DNA of 64,000 bases from Letharia columbiana. Its lineage: Eukaryota; Ascomycota; Lecanoromycetes; Lecanorales; Parmeliaceae. The notes below the pieces were generated by a model, which ran no database searches, was not told the origin of the DNA, and worked only from the letters and a program-made list of their open reading frames with translations. Position 1 is the first letter of the stretch; each line of letters opens with the position of its first letter. Where the stretch lies: the NCBI RefSeq assembly GCF_014066305.1, contig NW_023501044.1, positions 682,001 to 746,000 on the forward strand, read 5' to 3'. Positions 13,301-23,335 of the stretch are shown one piece after another. A program made the position numbers and the translations under genes.

Positions 13301-15111
13301 TAAAGTAGAATCTACTTTTATACTCGTAAAAGTCTACTATCATCTGCAAATCTGAAAAGTTTCTACAAAATTTGAAATTGCTAATCGCGCGTTTGTCGCG
13401 GAAATTACAAAATTCGCCGGATTAGTAAATCTGATTAGAATTCGTCTAAATTCTATCGGTTTAGTAAATCTAATTAGAATCTATCTAAATTTCGCCGGTT
13501 TAGTAATTATTCTAAATTTTTTTATTAGTTCTACTAGTTTAATAGTAATACGTATAAAAAAAGAAAAGTTCTAATAATCGACGTTATGATAATAAGATTT
13601 TACGATAATAAATATTAACGCTAACTTAAATTTAACTATAGAATTAGATGATTTAATAAAATTAGTCGCGTAGATAATACTCTAATATAACGTATAATAA
13701 TACGTATATTAATAATAATATATATTAATATTATATATATATAGAATAATACTTAGAGTATATTAGAGTACATTATATAAAATTTTTAAAGTTACTAAAA
13801 ATTTTTAAAGTTGCTAAATTGATAGAACTGGCGAAAAGAGTTAGAATAGTTGCTGAATTGGCGGAAAGAGTTAGATATAAACAAAGTCTACTAAATAGAC
13901 TAAATCGTGCTTATGATACGGACTCGGCGGAAATCGTGCGGAAAGGAACTTTTCAGATTTGCAGATGATATAAGTAAATTTATAATTTTCTTTACTATTA
14001 TCTCTACTAATATAAAGAATATTATCTAATATCTTAAATTATTCTTTACTATATATAGAAAACCTTATATCTATTATCTCGATCGCGATTAGTATTTCTT
14101 TAATAATAAGTTAAAAGAATTCTTAAGATTTAAAGATATTATCGTTATATATAGCCCTTTTAATACTTCTAAAAGTATAAGAATAATCGAGATTTATAAT
14201 AAACTTCTAGAAGCGATACTTCGTAAGAATTCTCTTTATATCGAATTAGAATAGAATTAGCGATTATTAAAGATTAAAGATTTAATTAATATACGAATTA
14301 TCGAATATCTAGAAATCTCTTCTATTAGTATTCTTTTCGAACTACTATTAAAAGCTTCTATTAGTATATCTATCTTATATATACTTCTCGAATATAATAT
14401 TTCTATTTAGATTACGAAGCTAGAGGATTTTACTAGCTATACTTAAATTATATATTAATATTTTATTTATCGAGCGAATCTTTATAATATAATTAGATAG
14501 TATTCGAATTAGTAGAAGAAGAATATAACTTCTCGATATAATAAGAAAATTAAGTAAGTTATATATTATATTAACGATTTAGTTATATTATATTAAAAGA
14601 ATATAGAAAAGCTAAAGACTCGTTAAAGAGGTTTATTTTAAATAAGTAAGTATAATAGATTCTATAGAAGATTCTTCACACTAGTATAACTTAATAGTCG
14701 AAGAATTAGATATACATTTCACGGAGATTATCTTAAGAACTTCGTTACTCGTATAGGCTATCTCCTAGATTTCACTACCCCCTTATTACTACAATAGTAA
14801 ACTACTCGACATCCTCGCTAGAAGCTTTCACGTGAAGTCTATACTTTCACGGAGCGAAGTTTATGCTATCTGCGGAAGACTTTAGAATCTATACTTTCTT
14901 AAATTCATAATATCTGAAAGTTTATGCTTTCTCGGGAGTTTATATTTTCTTAGAAGTATATGCATTTATAAAAGACTTTAGAAATAGTAATTTTGTTTTA
15001 CTTTTACTTTAGATACTATACTATACTATAGCTTTATCTTTTATAAAAGTAGCTTTTATCTATATTTATATATAGCTTTATAGTCGTTAAGACTCTATCT
15101 TATTTATTCCG
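7322..15111 (+). pseudogene. gag-pol relic of Gypsy 1
   Basis: The internal coding region can be followed only through many stop codons. From left to right I see gag-like sequence with a zinc knuckle at about 8920-8980 and a Ser-rich tract at about 9128-9150. An unresolved protease region follows. Reverse transcriptase lies at about 11200-12090, RNase H at about 12090-12630, and integrase at about 12900-14600 (minus the inserted 629 bp). Nearly all damage looks like C-to-T and G-to-A, with Trp codons read as stops and Asp/Gly codons as Asn/Lys. No long open frame remains on either strand. Confidence 0.8.
13340..13968. mobile_element. MITE copy 1, Tc1/mariner-like, inside the Gypsy 1 integrase
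   Basis: A 629-bp element has terminal inverted repeats of about 22 bp (TCATCTGCAAATCTGAAAAG at the left, its complement at the right). It is flanked by TA at 13338-13339 and 13969-13970, the duplication typical of Tc1/mariner-type elements. Inside are two and a half imperfect tandem units of about 39 bp around the motif TTAGTAAATCTGATTAGAAT (about 13418-13515). No coding capacity is seen. The element separates two halves of the Gypsy integrase, so it landed after that retrotransposon. An inverted second copy lies at 22193-22768. Confidence 0.85.
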
Positions 15112-15115
15112 TAGT
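14690..15115 (+). repeat. Probable upstream part of the 3' LTR of Gypsy 1, with iterated motif
   Basis: Between the integrase relic and the 149-bp segment shared with the 5' side lies sequence with an imperfect iterated motif, TTTATGCTTTCTCGG or similar (about 14810-14960), and somewhat higher GC than its surroundings. Its position after pol fits the U3 part of a long 3' LTR whose 5' partner was lost when the left end was truncated next to PSD1. This is inference; the left limit is approximate. Confidence 0.4.
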
Positions 15116-15264
15116 AATCGAAAGATACTTTCTACGAGGTCTTTCTAGCTAGTTAAATATAGTATAGCTTATCTAACTAGATTCTTAGAAAATCCTTTAA
15201 ATCCTTTCTTTATAGAATCTATATTCTCTTCTACTCACACGAGCCTAGTTATTCTTATTCTTTA
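15116..15264 (+). repeat. 3' LTR segment of Gypsy 1 (RIP-mutated)
   Basis: Matches 7172-7320 over 149 bp with a constant offset of 7944 and no gaps. Compared with that copy, many C and G positions have become T and A, including both strands' versions of the change. Confidence 0.8.
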
Positions 15265-15463
15265 TATATATATAAATCTACCTTAGTCGTTAGACGCTAT
15301 TCCCACTTCCGAGTCTATCGTATTAGATATAGTGCGAAGGATTTTCGCGGTTAGATTAAGTTAATAGGCGTAACTTTCTTATAAACTTTTATAGCTAGTC
15401 TAAAAATAGTATAGCTTAATTTAGTAAGATAATCTATATTCTACTATAATAAACTTTTAATAT
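15265..15463. other. Unassigned sequence between Gypsy 1 and repeat family A
   Basis: AT-rich with a somewhat GC-richer patch at about 15295-15355. No reading frame, repeat partner or element end could be recognised. Confidence 0.3.
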
Positions 15464-16080
15464 ATACGAGTAAAGGCCTATAAATTAAATTCATAATCAT
15501 TTTTTTAATTAGGGCTATCGAGTAAATAGGTAAGCGATCTTTAATAAGCGATATTTGAATTCCTTGCGCTTTAATAATTATAAGACTAAATTTTTAAAAA
15601 AAAAACCACTCTAAAAGCCCATATTTCGTTCTATATTTTAAAAAAAAATCTCAAAATTTAAATAGAAAACGAAAAAAGTTATTCTAAAATCAAATAATGT
15701 GTATCTGTTTTTTGATCAGGGGCCCAGGGCTGTCCGGCTGTCGAGCGAACTTTGGTGAGCGATATTTGAATTCCTTGCGCTTTAATAATGATAAGACCGA
15801 ATTCTATAAAAAAAAAATTATTAAAAAGCGTAAATTACGGGCTATAATTTAAAAAAATAATCTAAAAATTTTAATAGAAGATAGTAAAGTTATTAAAGGG
15901 TTAAAAGTAGATACGATAGAATAAGAGATTTTGATGGTTGCGGACGCTAATTTATTTACCCGCGATGACTCAGCCGATCTAATCAAAGAGCGTAGCGAAC
16001 TCGAATTTATAATTAGCTATATATATAAATTTAAGATTTTCAAGCTTAGCTCTATCTTATTCTATTATATATATTAATAA
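15464..16080 (+). repeat. Repeat family A, copy 1 (about 600 bp)
   Basis: Begins around ACGAGTAAAGGCCTATAAAT, contains GGGCTATCGAGTAAATAGG and the iterated motif AGCGATCTTTAATAAGCGATATTT, and ends near TCTTATTCTATTATATATATTAA. The distal part (about 15930-16078) carries ACGCTAATTTATTTACCCGC and AAAGAGCGTAGCGAACTCGA. Related copies lie at about 16170-16526, 21270-21400, 21500-21985, 22005-22192 and 22769-23330, and inverted at about 23336-23470 and 25694-26260. No terminal repeats or target duplications were identified, so its class is unknown. Confidence 0.6.
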
Positions 16081-16169
16081 GTAAAGATCTATAGATTAAA
16101 TTTATAGAGTTAAATTATTTTATATTATATTAAATTTTAATCTTAACTCTAAGTTAAATTAAACTTTAA

Positions 16170-16526
16170 TCGCTTATTATATACGAGTAAAGATTTATAA
16201 AGTAAATTTATAATTTTTTTTAATTAGAGCTATCGAGTAGATTTAATAAGCGATCTTTAATAAGCGATATTTAAATATCTTAATTTTTAATAATTATAAG
16301 ACTAAATTTAATAATTCTTTTTTTATCTAAAAGCTTATATTACGTTTTATAATTTAAATAAAAAAATCTTATAAATTTAATAAAAAATAAAAAAGTTATT
16401 TTAAAATTAAATAATATACGAACTTTAATAAGCGAACTTTAATAAATAATATTTAAGCTTCTTATTTTTTAATAATTATAAGATCGAATTTTATAATTCT
16501 TTTAGAATTAAATAGCGTAAAGTACG
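16170..16526 (+). repeat. Repeat family A, copy 2 (RIP-mutated, interrupted)
   Basis: The same start (TACGAGTAAAGATTTATAAA) and the same iterated AGCGAT...TTTAATAAGCGATATTT motif as copy 1, with more A/T changes. It runs into the non-autonomous LTR element at 16527, which appears to have inserted within or at the end of this copy. Confidence 0.55.
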
Positions 16527-16691
16527 TATTATAAGCGTATTCTTAATATATTACTTAGCCCTATAGCCTAGTATCTTAGCGAAGATATTCTCTATTATAT
16601 TATATCTTCTTTTTATCTATATAATTCGATAGTCTTATTATTCTTAATCTATCTCATTTATATTAATATCGTATTTATACTAGTTCTAATA
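16527..16691 (+). repeat. Left LTR of non-autonomous element
   Basis: 165 bp, starting TATTATAAGCGTATTC and ending TTCTAATA. The expected TG...CA ends are present as TA...TA, consistent with RIP. Confidence 0.75.
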
Positions 16692-17851
16692 TTATAATAA
16701 GACTTCTTTATATCTCTCGACGAAGAGAAACTTATATAAATAATAATTAGATAATTAATTATACTCGAGAATAGTAGAGTAACTAATAGCTATTAAAGAT
16801 TTATCTTCTTTTATTCGAATTAGCGAATAAATTTAAAGAAATACGTTAATAGAGACTTTATTAAGATATTAAGATTAAGATATTAAGATATTAAGTTAAG
16901 ATATTAAGATATAAATTTAAGATATTATATCTTTAAGAAAGCTTACTATACGAGTAATTTAATTTTAAAGAGTATTTAATAAAATAGCGAAACGACCTCG
17001 CTAGAATAATAGGCGAGAAATAAATAAGATATTAGAATTATTTATACGACTAGCGAATTAATAGTAGAAAGAAATCGTTATAAATACTCTCTTATATTAT
17101 AGTAAGTCTACTATAATAGCGACGAGAATAACTCTAAAACGACTCGATTCGATCTCTTTATTAAGTATATCGATAATATATATAATAAGTCTACTATTAA
17201 ATAGCATTTAATATTAATATATTCGATTCTTATTACTTATCTTTTTATTAAATTCTACGAATTAATAAGTATATAAGTTTACGAAAGTAATTTATATTAG
17301 TTAGATTATTAACTATTAAATACTCGTTATAATAGTTTAGAATAAGTATATATAACTAGTAGCTTAGAATAAATAGATTTATAAAATATTAGTAGTCGAA
17401 GCGAGTATATAAAATTAATAGTCGAGGCGATAGACTTATAAAGTAAATAAATATAGTAAATAACTATTAAGTAAGATAGCTATAAGTTAAGATAAAAGAT
17501 ATAAAACGAAGAATAAATTTTTAATAATAAGAGTATAGGAGATATAGGATAAATTTATAGTAAAGCTTCTAGGCTAGACTATTAAAAGATATTAAAGATA
17601 AATATATACGTTAAATTTTCTTTAATTCTATCGAAGAACTATAATAATAAGAATTATAGTAATAAGAACTATAATAATAAGAAGAAGATCTCGAAGAATC
17701 TTACTAGTACGTAGATAAGATATAGTTATATCTTTAGAATCTCTAAAGAATAATATAAATATAGTATAGTTAAGACTAGTATATAGCTCGATAATATCTC
17801 GAATATAATATTAAGAAAGCTAAAGAAGAGTATGAAGATTCTTAGAGTCTC

Positions 17852-18517
17852 TTCGATAATTACATATTTTCAAAATATGCTAATATATATTATCTCATCT
17901 CTTAATAAATAAATATAGGCTTAAAATAGTACTAGTAGATACTTAAAAATATATAAAATATAGATACGATTTCGTTCGATAACTCTATAATCTCGCTAAG
18001 TAAGAATCGAATATAGAATAGTCGAAAAATTCTTTCTAGGCACTTTCTATCTACTATTTAATAGTCTTATAGCTAATATATCTACTACTACTATACTATA
18101 GAATAGCTATTAAGAATTTCTTTAATATAGATATAGTTAGATAGAATAGACGTTCTTCGTATTTACTTATTATAATAAGAAGAATAATATTAAATAGTAG
18201 TAAGAATAATACTTATAGCTATCTCTTTAAATAGAGAGTTATCTATAACTAAAATATAGCTATTATAGTTATAAAATGTAACTATTAATTATAAAAATAA
18301 AAATGAAAAATATCGCTATTATAGTTATAAATATTTATTATTTCTATATACTTAGCGTATATTAAGTCTTAAATTATAAGTTAACTTATAATTTATATAT
18401 TTTTAATATATAATATAATCTAATAAGTAAAAATATAATTATCGAACGTAATCGTATATTAATAATACGCTAAGTTGAAAATATATTAGCATATTTTAAA
18501 AATATGTAATTATCGAA
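17852..18517. mobile_element. 666-bp terminal-inverted-repeat element (possible hAT-type MITE)
   Basis: The left end TTCGATAATTACATATTTTC is repeated in inverted form at the right end, extending about 38 bp with few mismatches. The flanks AGAGTCTC (17844-17851) and GGGGCTCT (18518-18525) differ only by purine-purine or pyrimidine-pyrimidine changes, so they may be an 8-bp target duplication altered by RIP. That length would fit hAT elements, but the ends lack a clear CAG. No coding sequence. It sits inside the non-autonomous LTR element. Confidence 0.6.
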
Positions 18518-18677
18518 GGGGCTCTTACTTATACGTAGATAAGATATAATCTATATCTCTAGAATCTCTAGTAAATCTTCTTTAGTTAAGGCCTATAGAG
18601 GCTATAAATATTTAAAGAAATAGAATAAGCAATAGGCGTACATCTTCGATCTATCAGCTATAGAGGTTATGGCTATT

Positions 18678-18693
18678 AAGAGAGAGAGAGTAA
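18678..18693 (+). promoter_or_regulatory. Polypurine tract before right LTR
   Basis: AAGAGAGAGAGAGTAA directly precedes the right LTR at 18694. It is the plus-strand priming site expected at this position in an LTR element, and it fixes the orientation. Confidence 0.6.
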
Positions 18694-18855
18694 TATTACG
18701 AGCGTACTCTTAATATACTACTTAGCCCTATAGCCTAGTACCTTAACGAAGATATCCTCTATTATATTATGCCTTTTTCACCTATATAATTCGATAGTCT
18801 TATTATTCTTAATCTATTTCATTATACTAATATCGCACCTATACTAATTCTAATA
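18694..18855 (+). repeat. Right LTR of non-autonomous element
   Basis: 162 bp, from TATTACGAGCGTACTCTT to TTCTAATA. It matches the left LTR with mainly transition differences and is less degraded. Confidence 0.75.
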
Positions 18856-18894
18856 ATACGCTTTATAATTTAAAAAAGAAATTTTAAAATTTTA

Positions 18895-19190
18895 ATAGAA
18901 AAAAAAAAAGTTATTTTATTTATAAATTGACGTGGGATCTTGGAGAGCTGAGCGGTGTTCTTGGTGCTGGGGGTCTTATTGCCGCTTTGTTTCTCCGTAG
19001 TGTTCTCCGTATTCGCCTGCTGTATTGACTTCTCTTGTATTGGCTGAGTGGATTGGTGTGAGACCGTGGAGAGTAGGCCTGTTGTGTCACTGCTGCTGAT
19101 GACTGTCTCCGTAGTGTTCTCCGCATTCGCCTGTTGTAGATCCTCCTCTTGTTCAACTGAGTGCGAGGGTATCGACGCGTTTATGAGTAG
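18895..19190 (-). repeat. Inverted copy of the AENT tandem-repeat sequence
   Basis: On the minus strand this is nearly identical to 24120-24360, including GAGGAGGATCTACAACAGG and CACCAATCCACTCAGCC. In one minus-strand frame it encodes Gln/Asn/Glu/Thr-rich peptide (LQQANAENTAE-like, SSSDTTGLLSTVSHQSTQP). Another frame gives an Arg-rich open frame (18920-19156) that is probably a shadow. Composition is much less AT-rich than the surroundings. No known family recognised. Confidence 0.6.
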
Positions 19191-19192
19191 TA

Positions 19193-20660
19193 CTCGGGGG
19201 CGTCAAAAGTCATCATCCTCCGAGGTAATCCCGGCTACTACTGGCTTCCCCACCAAAACACTATTATAAATATTTCTATATCGTCAACTATAGAGCATAA
19301 TATATCCCCTTATACACCTACACGTAGCCTTTATCGTCAAGAAGCTACTACGCGTAAGAAAGCTAAATTCTTTAAAGCCGTTAATACTCAAGATCGTGAA
19401 AAAACGATCAAAGATATATACGCCGAGAAGGATATTTCACATGATATGGGTAAGACTTAGTTAAGAATTAGAAAACTTAAGGGCTCCCCTAATATCAGAA
19501 GACTTAAAAAATAACGTTTCGAACGTCCCTCTAAAGTCACTTAAGCTATATATAATATTTTATAAGATATAAATAATTCTATTCGCAATTAACCAATGAA
19601 ACGTCAAGTCAGATATTATGAGATTTTAGTTCACTCTTAAATCATTTAATAAAACGCGCTAAAGTATATTAAAAATGCTTAAATATATAAGCAACGTTTA
19701 GCTAAATAAGTATTCGATCTTAATATAAAAAAAAGACTAGACTACGAATACGATTATAAGAATAATACTATAGAGAATTATTAGTAATTTATTATATAAA
19801 CGAATAAAAAGTATTAAAACGTTAGATTCACATAATAGGGCCGCACTTTTCGAGACGCTGATACCGCTGAAAAGCCTAAAAATACGCAATCTATACCTCC
19901 AAAACAAGGTACCACAATTTATATATCCGCGGATATTTCTTAAAACCATAAAGGCAAATTGCGATTCTATTACGACGAGCTCAATCGCTCTCGAATTACA
20001 ATAGAAAAACCTTCGAAGCTACGTCAACGTCCTCGAAATAGAAATAAGAAGAAATATTAGGAGCGTATACGGCAATGAAAAGCTACTATACCTCACGATC
20101 TTGCTATAAAATTCACTAGAAATAGTATAACAATGAAATACTATACTACGTATCAACTTCGGATTACTATAACTCGATAAATTGACTACAAATTATATAC
20201 GAATATAATATTTTATAGAAAGACGGTGATTTAAGTTACGGAATAAAAAAAGTAAGAAAAATAAGAAAGTTAATATAAAAAATATAGCTACGTAGCTAAA
20301 AATCGATTATTAGATTAAGACTCTTAATTACCCTACTTAATTACCTAATCTCAATTCAATAGAGAATATCTAAAATCTTCTAAATGAATAAATATATTAA
20401 AGAAAGTAAAATAATTAGTATAAGCTTTATATCGTAATCTCGAAGAAATGAGAGCGGATTAAACTCAGTGAAATTTAGGCCAGAATTGCTAAAATGCCTT
20501 AGCGATATTATATACTACGTGAGGGTAACTATAATAAGCTTATTAAATTAAAGCTATAGTAGAAATATATATATTCGAGTAATAGAAATAATATATGTGG
20601 TAGAAAGCCAGTAGTAGCCGGGATTACCTCGGAGGATAATGACTTTTAACGCCCCCGAGA
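19193..20660 (+). mobile_element. Tc1/mariner-type DNA transposon, RIP-degraded
   Basis: About 1.47 kb with terminal inverted repeats of roughly 60 bp (left CTCGGGGGCGTCAAAAGTCA, also CCGAGGTAATCCCGGCTACT). TA dinucleotides lie outside both ends (19191-19192, 20661-20662). The plus strand carries a broken transposase. Near its end PNLNSIENI is legible (about 20353-20380), the position of the conserved PDLNPIEN block of Tc1/mariner transposases. Upstream helix-turn-helix-like text (TIKDIYAEKDISHDMGKT, about 19408-19460) fits the N-terminal part. Stops interrupt the frame throughout. The terminal repeats are less mutated than the middle. Confidence 0.8.
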
Positions 20661-20662
20661 TA

Positions 20663-21235
20663 GTAGGTACCTGTTGAGCTCGCTTACGGCCTCGATTGCC
20701 AGCAGTAGCGGATTCGCCGAGGGGTGGCCTAACTCTAAGAGGCGGGCAAAAGGGGTGTACGTACCTGAAACGTTGAGTGACCTTTGGGCGAGGGGTATCG
20801 AAGACGATTGTGTTCATATTGGTGGAATTGATAGAATTGGTAGAGTAGTGAAAGAATAATGGTTACACAAACAGGTGAAAGGATTATTATCCGATCCCGG
20901 ACGCGTCTGGTGTGACTACCATAACTATTATATTTGAATATTCATTTAATCCACCAATAGTAGGCCAAACTTCATTATTTTTACAGCGTTAGAAAGCGCA
21001 CACTGAGCTCTATAATTTACGAAATTATGAAGAAATAGTATCCGTAGGGAGCTGGTTATTTCAGAGTGTAAAACTTCTATATATAAATTTTTGATAAGGG
21101 AGCTCGAAAGGGCTAGCGGGCTGACTTAGTTAGTCTAGCCAAAAGGCGTAATAACCCCGAATTTATAATTGGCTGCACATACAAATTCAAGGTTTTCTAG
21201 TTTAGCCCTACCTTATTCTTTTATATATACTAATA
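20663..21235 (-). repeat. Helitron-5'-like segment plus flank, inverted copy
   Basis: On the minus strand this contains a leader TACCAATTCTATCAATTCC followed by an ATG and MNTIVFDTPRPKVTQRF (from about 20817 downward). It matches 23440-23880 in inverted orientation and, in degraded form, the start of the Helitron at 46660-46950. The plus-strand part at 20870-21130 (ATTATCCGATCCCGGACGCG, then TAGTAGGCCAAACTTCATT) is likewise inverted at 23470-23690. The open frame 20554-20817 joins this coding start to unrelated transposon sequence and is not a gene. Confidence 0.6.
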
Positions 21236-21269
21236 TATATCTATTTTATTTTTTTAATAAGAAAGCTTA

Positions 21270-21400
21270 AGAGAGCTAGTAAGCTAATTTAGTCGAGCTA
21301 ATTAAAGAGCGTAGCGAACTCGAATTTATAATTGAATATATATATAAATTTAAGATTTTTAAGCTTAGCTCTATCTTATTCTATTATATATACTAATTTT
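21270..21400 (+). repeat. Repeat family A, distal fragment
   Basis: AAAGAGCGTAGCGAACTCGA and the TCTTATTCTATTATATATAC end are shared with copy 1; only the distal part is present. A similar fragment occurs at about 21150-21235. Confidence 0.5.
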
Positions 21401-21499
21401 TAATTTACTTCTATTATTATAAAATTAATAAAGAAAATAAAAGCTTTAACTCTAAGTTAAATTAAATTTAAATTTTTTTCTATATAATCTTTAATTTAT

Positions 21500-21985
21500 T
21501 TCTATTATAACGAGTAAAGGCCTATGAATTAAATTTATAATTATTTTTTTGATTAGGGCTATCGAGTAAATAGGTGAGCGATCTTTGGTGAGCGAACTAT
21601 TTGGTGAGCGGGCTGTCCGGCTGTCGAGCGAACTTTGGTGAGCGATATTTAGACTCCTTGCTTATTAATAACTATAGGACCAAATTTCAAAATTGTTAAA
21701 AATTTGGAAAGCGCAAACGACGCTCCATAATTTAAAAAAAAATCTCAAAATTTCAATAGAAAACAAAAAAGTTATTCTATTCGTGAATAACGTACACCTA
21801 TTTTTGATGAGGGAGACGCGGGAGGGCGAGATTTTGATGGTTGCGGACGCTAATTTATTTACCCGCGATAACTCAGCCGGTCTAACCAAAGAGCGTAGTG
21901 ACCCTGAATTTATGATTGGCTGCACATACAAATTCAAGGTTTTCAAGCTCAGCCCTATCTTATTCTGTTATATATACTAATAAAT
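21500..21985 (+). repeat. Repeat family A, least mutated copy
   Basis: Contains the clearest version of the iterated motif, GGTGAGCGATCTTTGGTGAGCG followed by further GAGCGAACTTTGGTGAGCGA units (about 21570-21650). The distal part (about 21800-21980) is open in one frame (MRETREGEILMVADANLF, then GLTKERSDPEFMIGCTYKF). The same text recurs in other copies, so it belongs to the repeat; I do not recognise a protein family. Confidence 0.6.
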
Positions 21986-22004
21986 TATTAACTATTTATA
22001 TTCT

Positions 22005-23330
22005 TACGAGTAAAGATTTATAAATTAAATTTATAATGTCGTTTTTTTACTTAGAGCTATTAAGTAAATTTAATAAGCGATCTTTAATAAGCGATATTTA
22101 AATTTCTTACTTTTAAAGAACTATAAGACTAAACTTTAAAATTTTTATTTTATTTAAAAGCTTATTATGCTTATATTATATTCTATAATTTAATATCTAT
22201 AAATCTAAAAAGTTTCTTTCCATACGATTTCCGCCGGGTTCGCATTATAAGTACGATTTAGTACGATTTAGTCTATTAAGCAGACTTTATCTATATTTAA
22301 TTCTTTTCGCTAGTTCTATTAGTTTAGTAACTTTTTAAAAAAATTTAGTAACTTTAAAAATTTTATATAATGCACTCTAATACACTCTAAGTAAGTATTA
22401 TTCTATATATATATGATATTAATATATATCATTATTAATATACGTATTATTATGCGCTATATTAGAGTATTACTTACGCGACTAATTTCATTAAATCGTC
22501 TAATTCTATAATCAAATTTAAATTGACGTTAATACTTATTATCGTAGAACCTTACCGTCGTAATGTCGATTATTAGAACTTTTCTTTTTTCGTGCGTATT
22601 GCTGCTAAACTGATAGAACTGGCGGAAAAGATTGAGATAATTACTGAACCGGCGGAATTTAGACGGATTCTAATCAGATTTGCTAATTCGGCGGATTTTG
22701 TGATTTCCGCGATAAACGCGCGATCAGCAATTTCAAATTTTGCAGGAACTTTTCAGATTTGCAGATGAAAAGAAGTATCTTAAAATTTTAATAGAAAATA
22801 AAAAAGTTATTTTAAAATTAAGTAATATATATTTATTCTTTAATTAAAGCTATCGAGCGAACTTTAATAAATAAACTTTTAATAAATAATATTTAAATTT
22901 CTTATCTTTAAATATCTATAAATCTAAATTTAGTATTTCTTCTTTTATTTAAAAGTCTATATTATATTCTATAATTTAAAAAAAAATCTCGAAATTTTGA
23001 TAGAAATTAAAAAAGTTATTCTAAAATTAAATAATATATATATATTTTTTAATTAAGACTATCGAGTAAACTTTAATAAATAATATTTAAATTTCTTATA
23101 CTTTAATAATTATAAGATTAAATTTAAAAATTCTTTTTTTATTTAAAAGCGTAAATTATATTTTATAATTAAAAAAATCTTAAAATTTTAATAGAAAATA
23201 CAAAAGTTATTCTATATATAAATATTATTTATTTATTTATTTAATAAGAAGTCTTAAAAAAGCTACTAGATTAATTTAGTTAATTTAATAAAAAAGTATA
23301 ATAAATTTAAATTTATAGTTAATTAGTATA
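22005..23330 (+). repeat. Further repeat family A copies, one split by MITE copy 2
   Basis: Strongly AT-enriched copies of the family (ACGAGTAAAGATTTATAAATT at 22007, AGCTATCGAGCGAACTTT at about 22848, and a third partial unit at about 23050). The first is interrupted at 22193-22768 by the MITE and its continuation (ATCTTAAAATTTTAATAGAAA) resumes at about 22780. Confidence 0.5.
22193..22768. mobile_element. MITE copy 2, inverted relative to copy 1
   Basis: Ends ATATCTATAAATCTAAAAAG and CTTTTCAGATTTGCAGATGA match the terminal repeats of copy 1 (13340-13968). The interior aligns to the reverse complement of that copy (for example TTTCCGCCGGGTTCGCAT against its GATTTCCGCCGAGTCCG). About 576 bp, non-coding. 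The left end is RIP-altered, so the TA duplication is no longer certain. Confidence 0.75.
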
Positions 23331-23335
23331 TATAA

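Larger units (their letters stand above)
7172..15264 (+). mobile_element. RIP-degraded Ty3/Gypsy LTR retrotransposon (Gypsy 1)
   Basis: An element of about 8.1 kb flanked by matching LTR sequences. The coding strand is plus. A gag zinc knuckle of CX2CX4HX4C layout is recognisable at about 8923-8975, with Cys and His codons turned to Tyr. The end of the reverse transcriptase reads KVRGFLETIDIIYR then KNFAEIARSLFRF (about 11980-12085). RNase H keeps YSTYKRELYAIIIF (about 12370-12415) and NYKSLIYFLDLN. The linker keeps NKAIDNLSRILF (about 12590-12625). The integrase core is split by a MITE: the left part ends near 13337 and the right part resumes at 13971 with KYKFIIFFTIISTN. Stop codons and TA-rich composition occur throughout, so nothing here is coding today. 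Family placement rests on order (RT, RNase H, then integrase) and motifs. Confidence 0.85.
16527..18855 (+). mobile_element. Non-autonomous LTR retroelement, same LTR family as Gypsy 2
   Basis: Two related LTRs (16527-16691 and 18694-18855) flank only about 2 kb. The outer flanks GTACG (16522-16526) and ATACG (18856-18860) form a 5-bp target duplication differing by one G/A transition. A purine tract ending in GAGAGAGAGAG (about 18678-18690) precedes the right LTR, setting plus orientation. The LTRs share TTACGAGCGTAC...TTAGCCCTATAGCC...TTCTAATA with the LTRs of the complete Gypsy element at 51.7-58.7 kb. No pol motifs are visible. A short stretch (about 17030-17070, TTTATACGACTAGC) resembles leader/gag-side sequence of that element. 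A terminal-inverted-repeat insert occupies 17852-18517. Confidence 0.75.

Noticed and set aside
18920..19156. Arg-rich frames here and at 24026-24454 as DNA-binding proteins
   Set aside because: They are alternative frames of the tandem repeat; the Gln/Asn/Glu frame carries the in-phase 15-bp units.
20554..20817. Minus-strand frame MNTIVFDTPRPK... as a gene
   Set aside because: The first half is a Helitron-like coding start, but the rest runs into the terminal repeat of a Tc1/mariner element.
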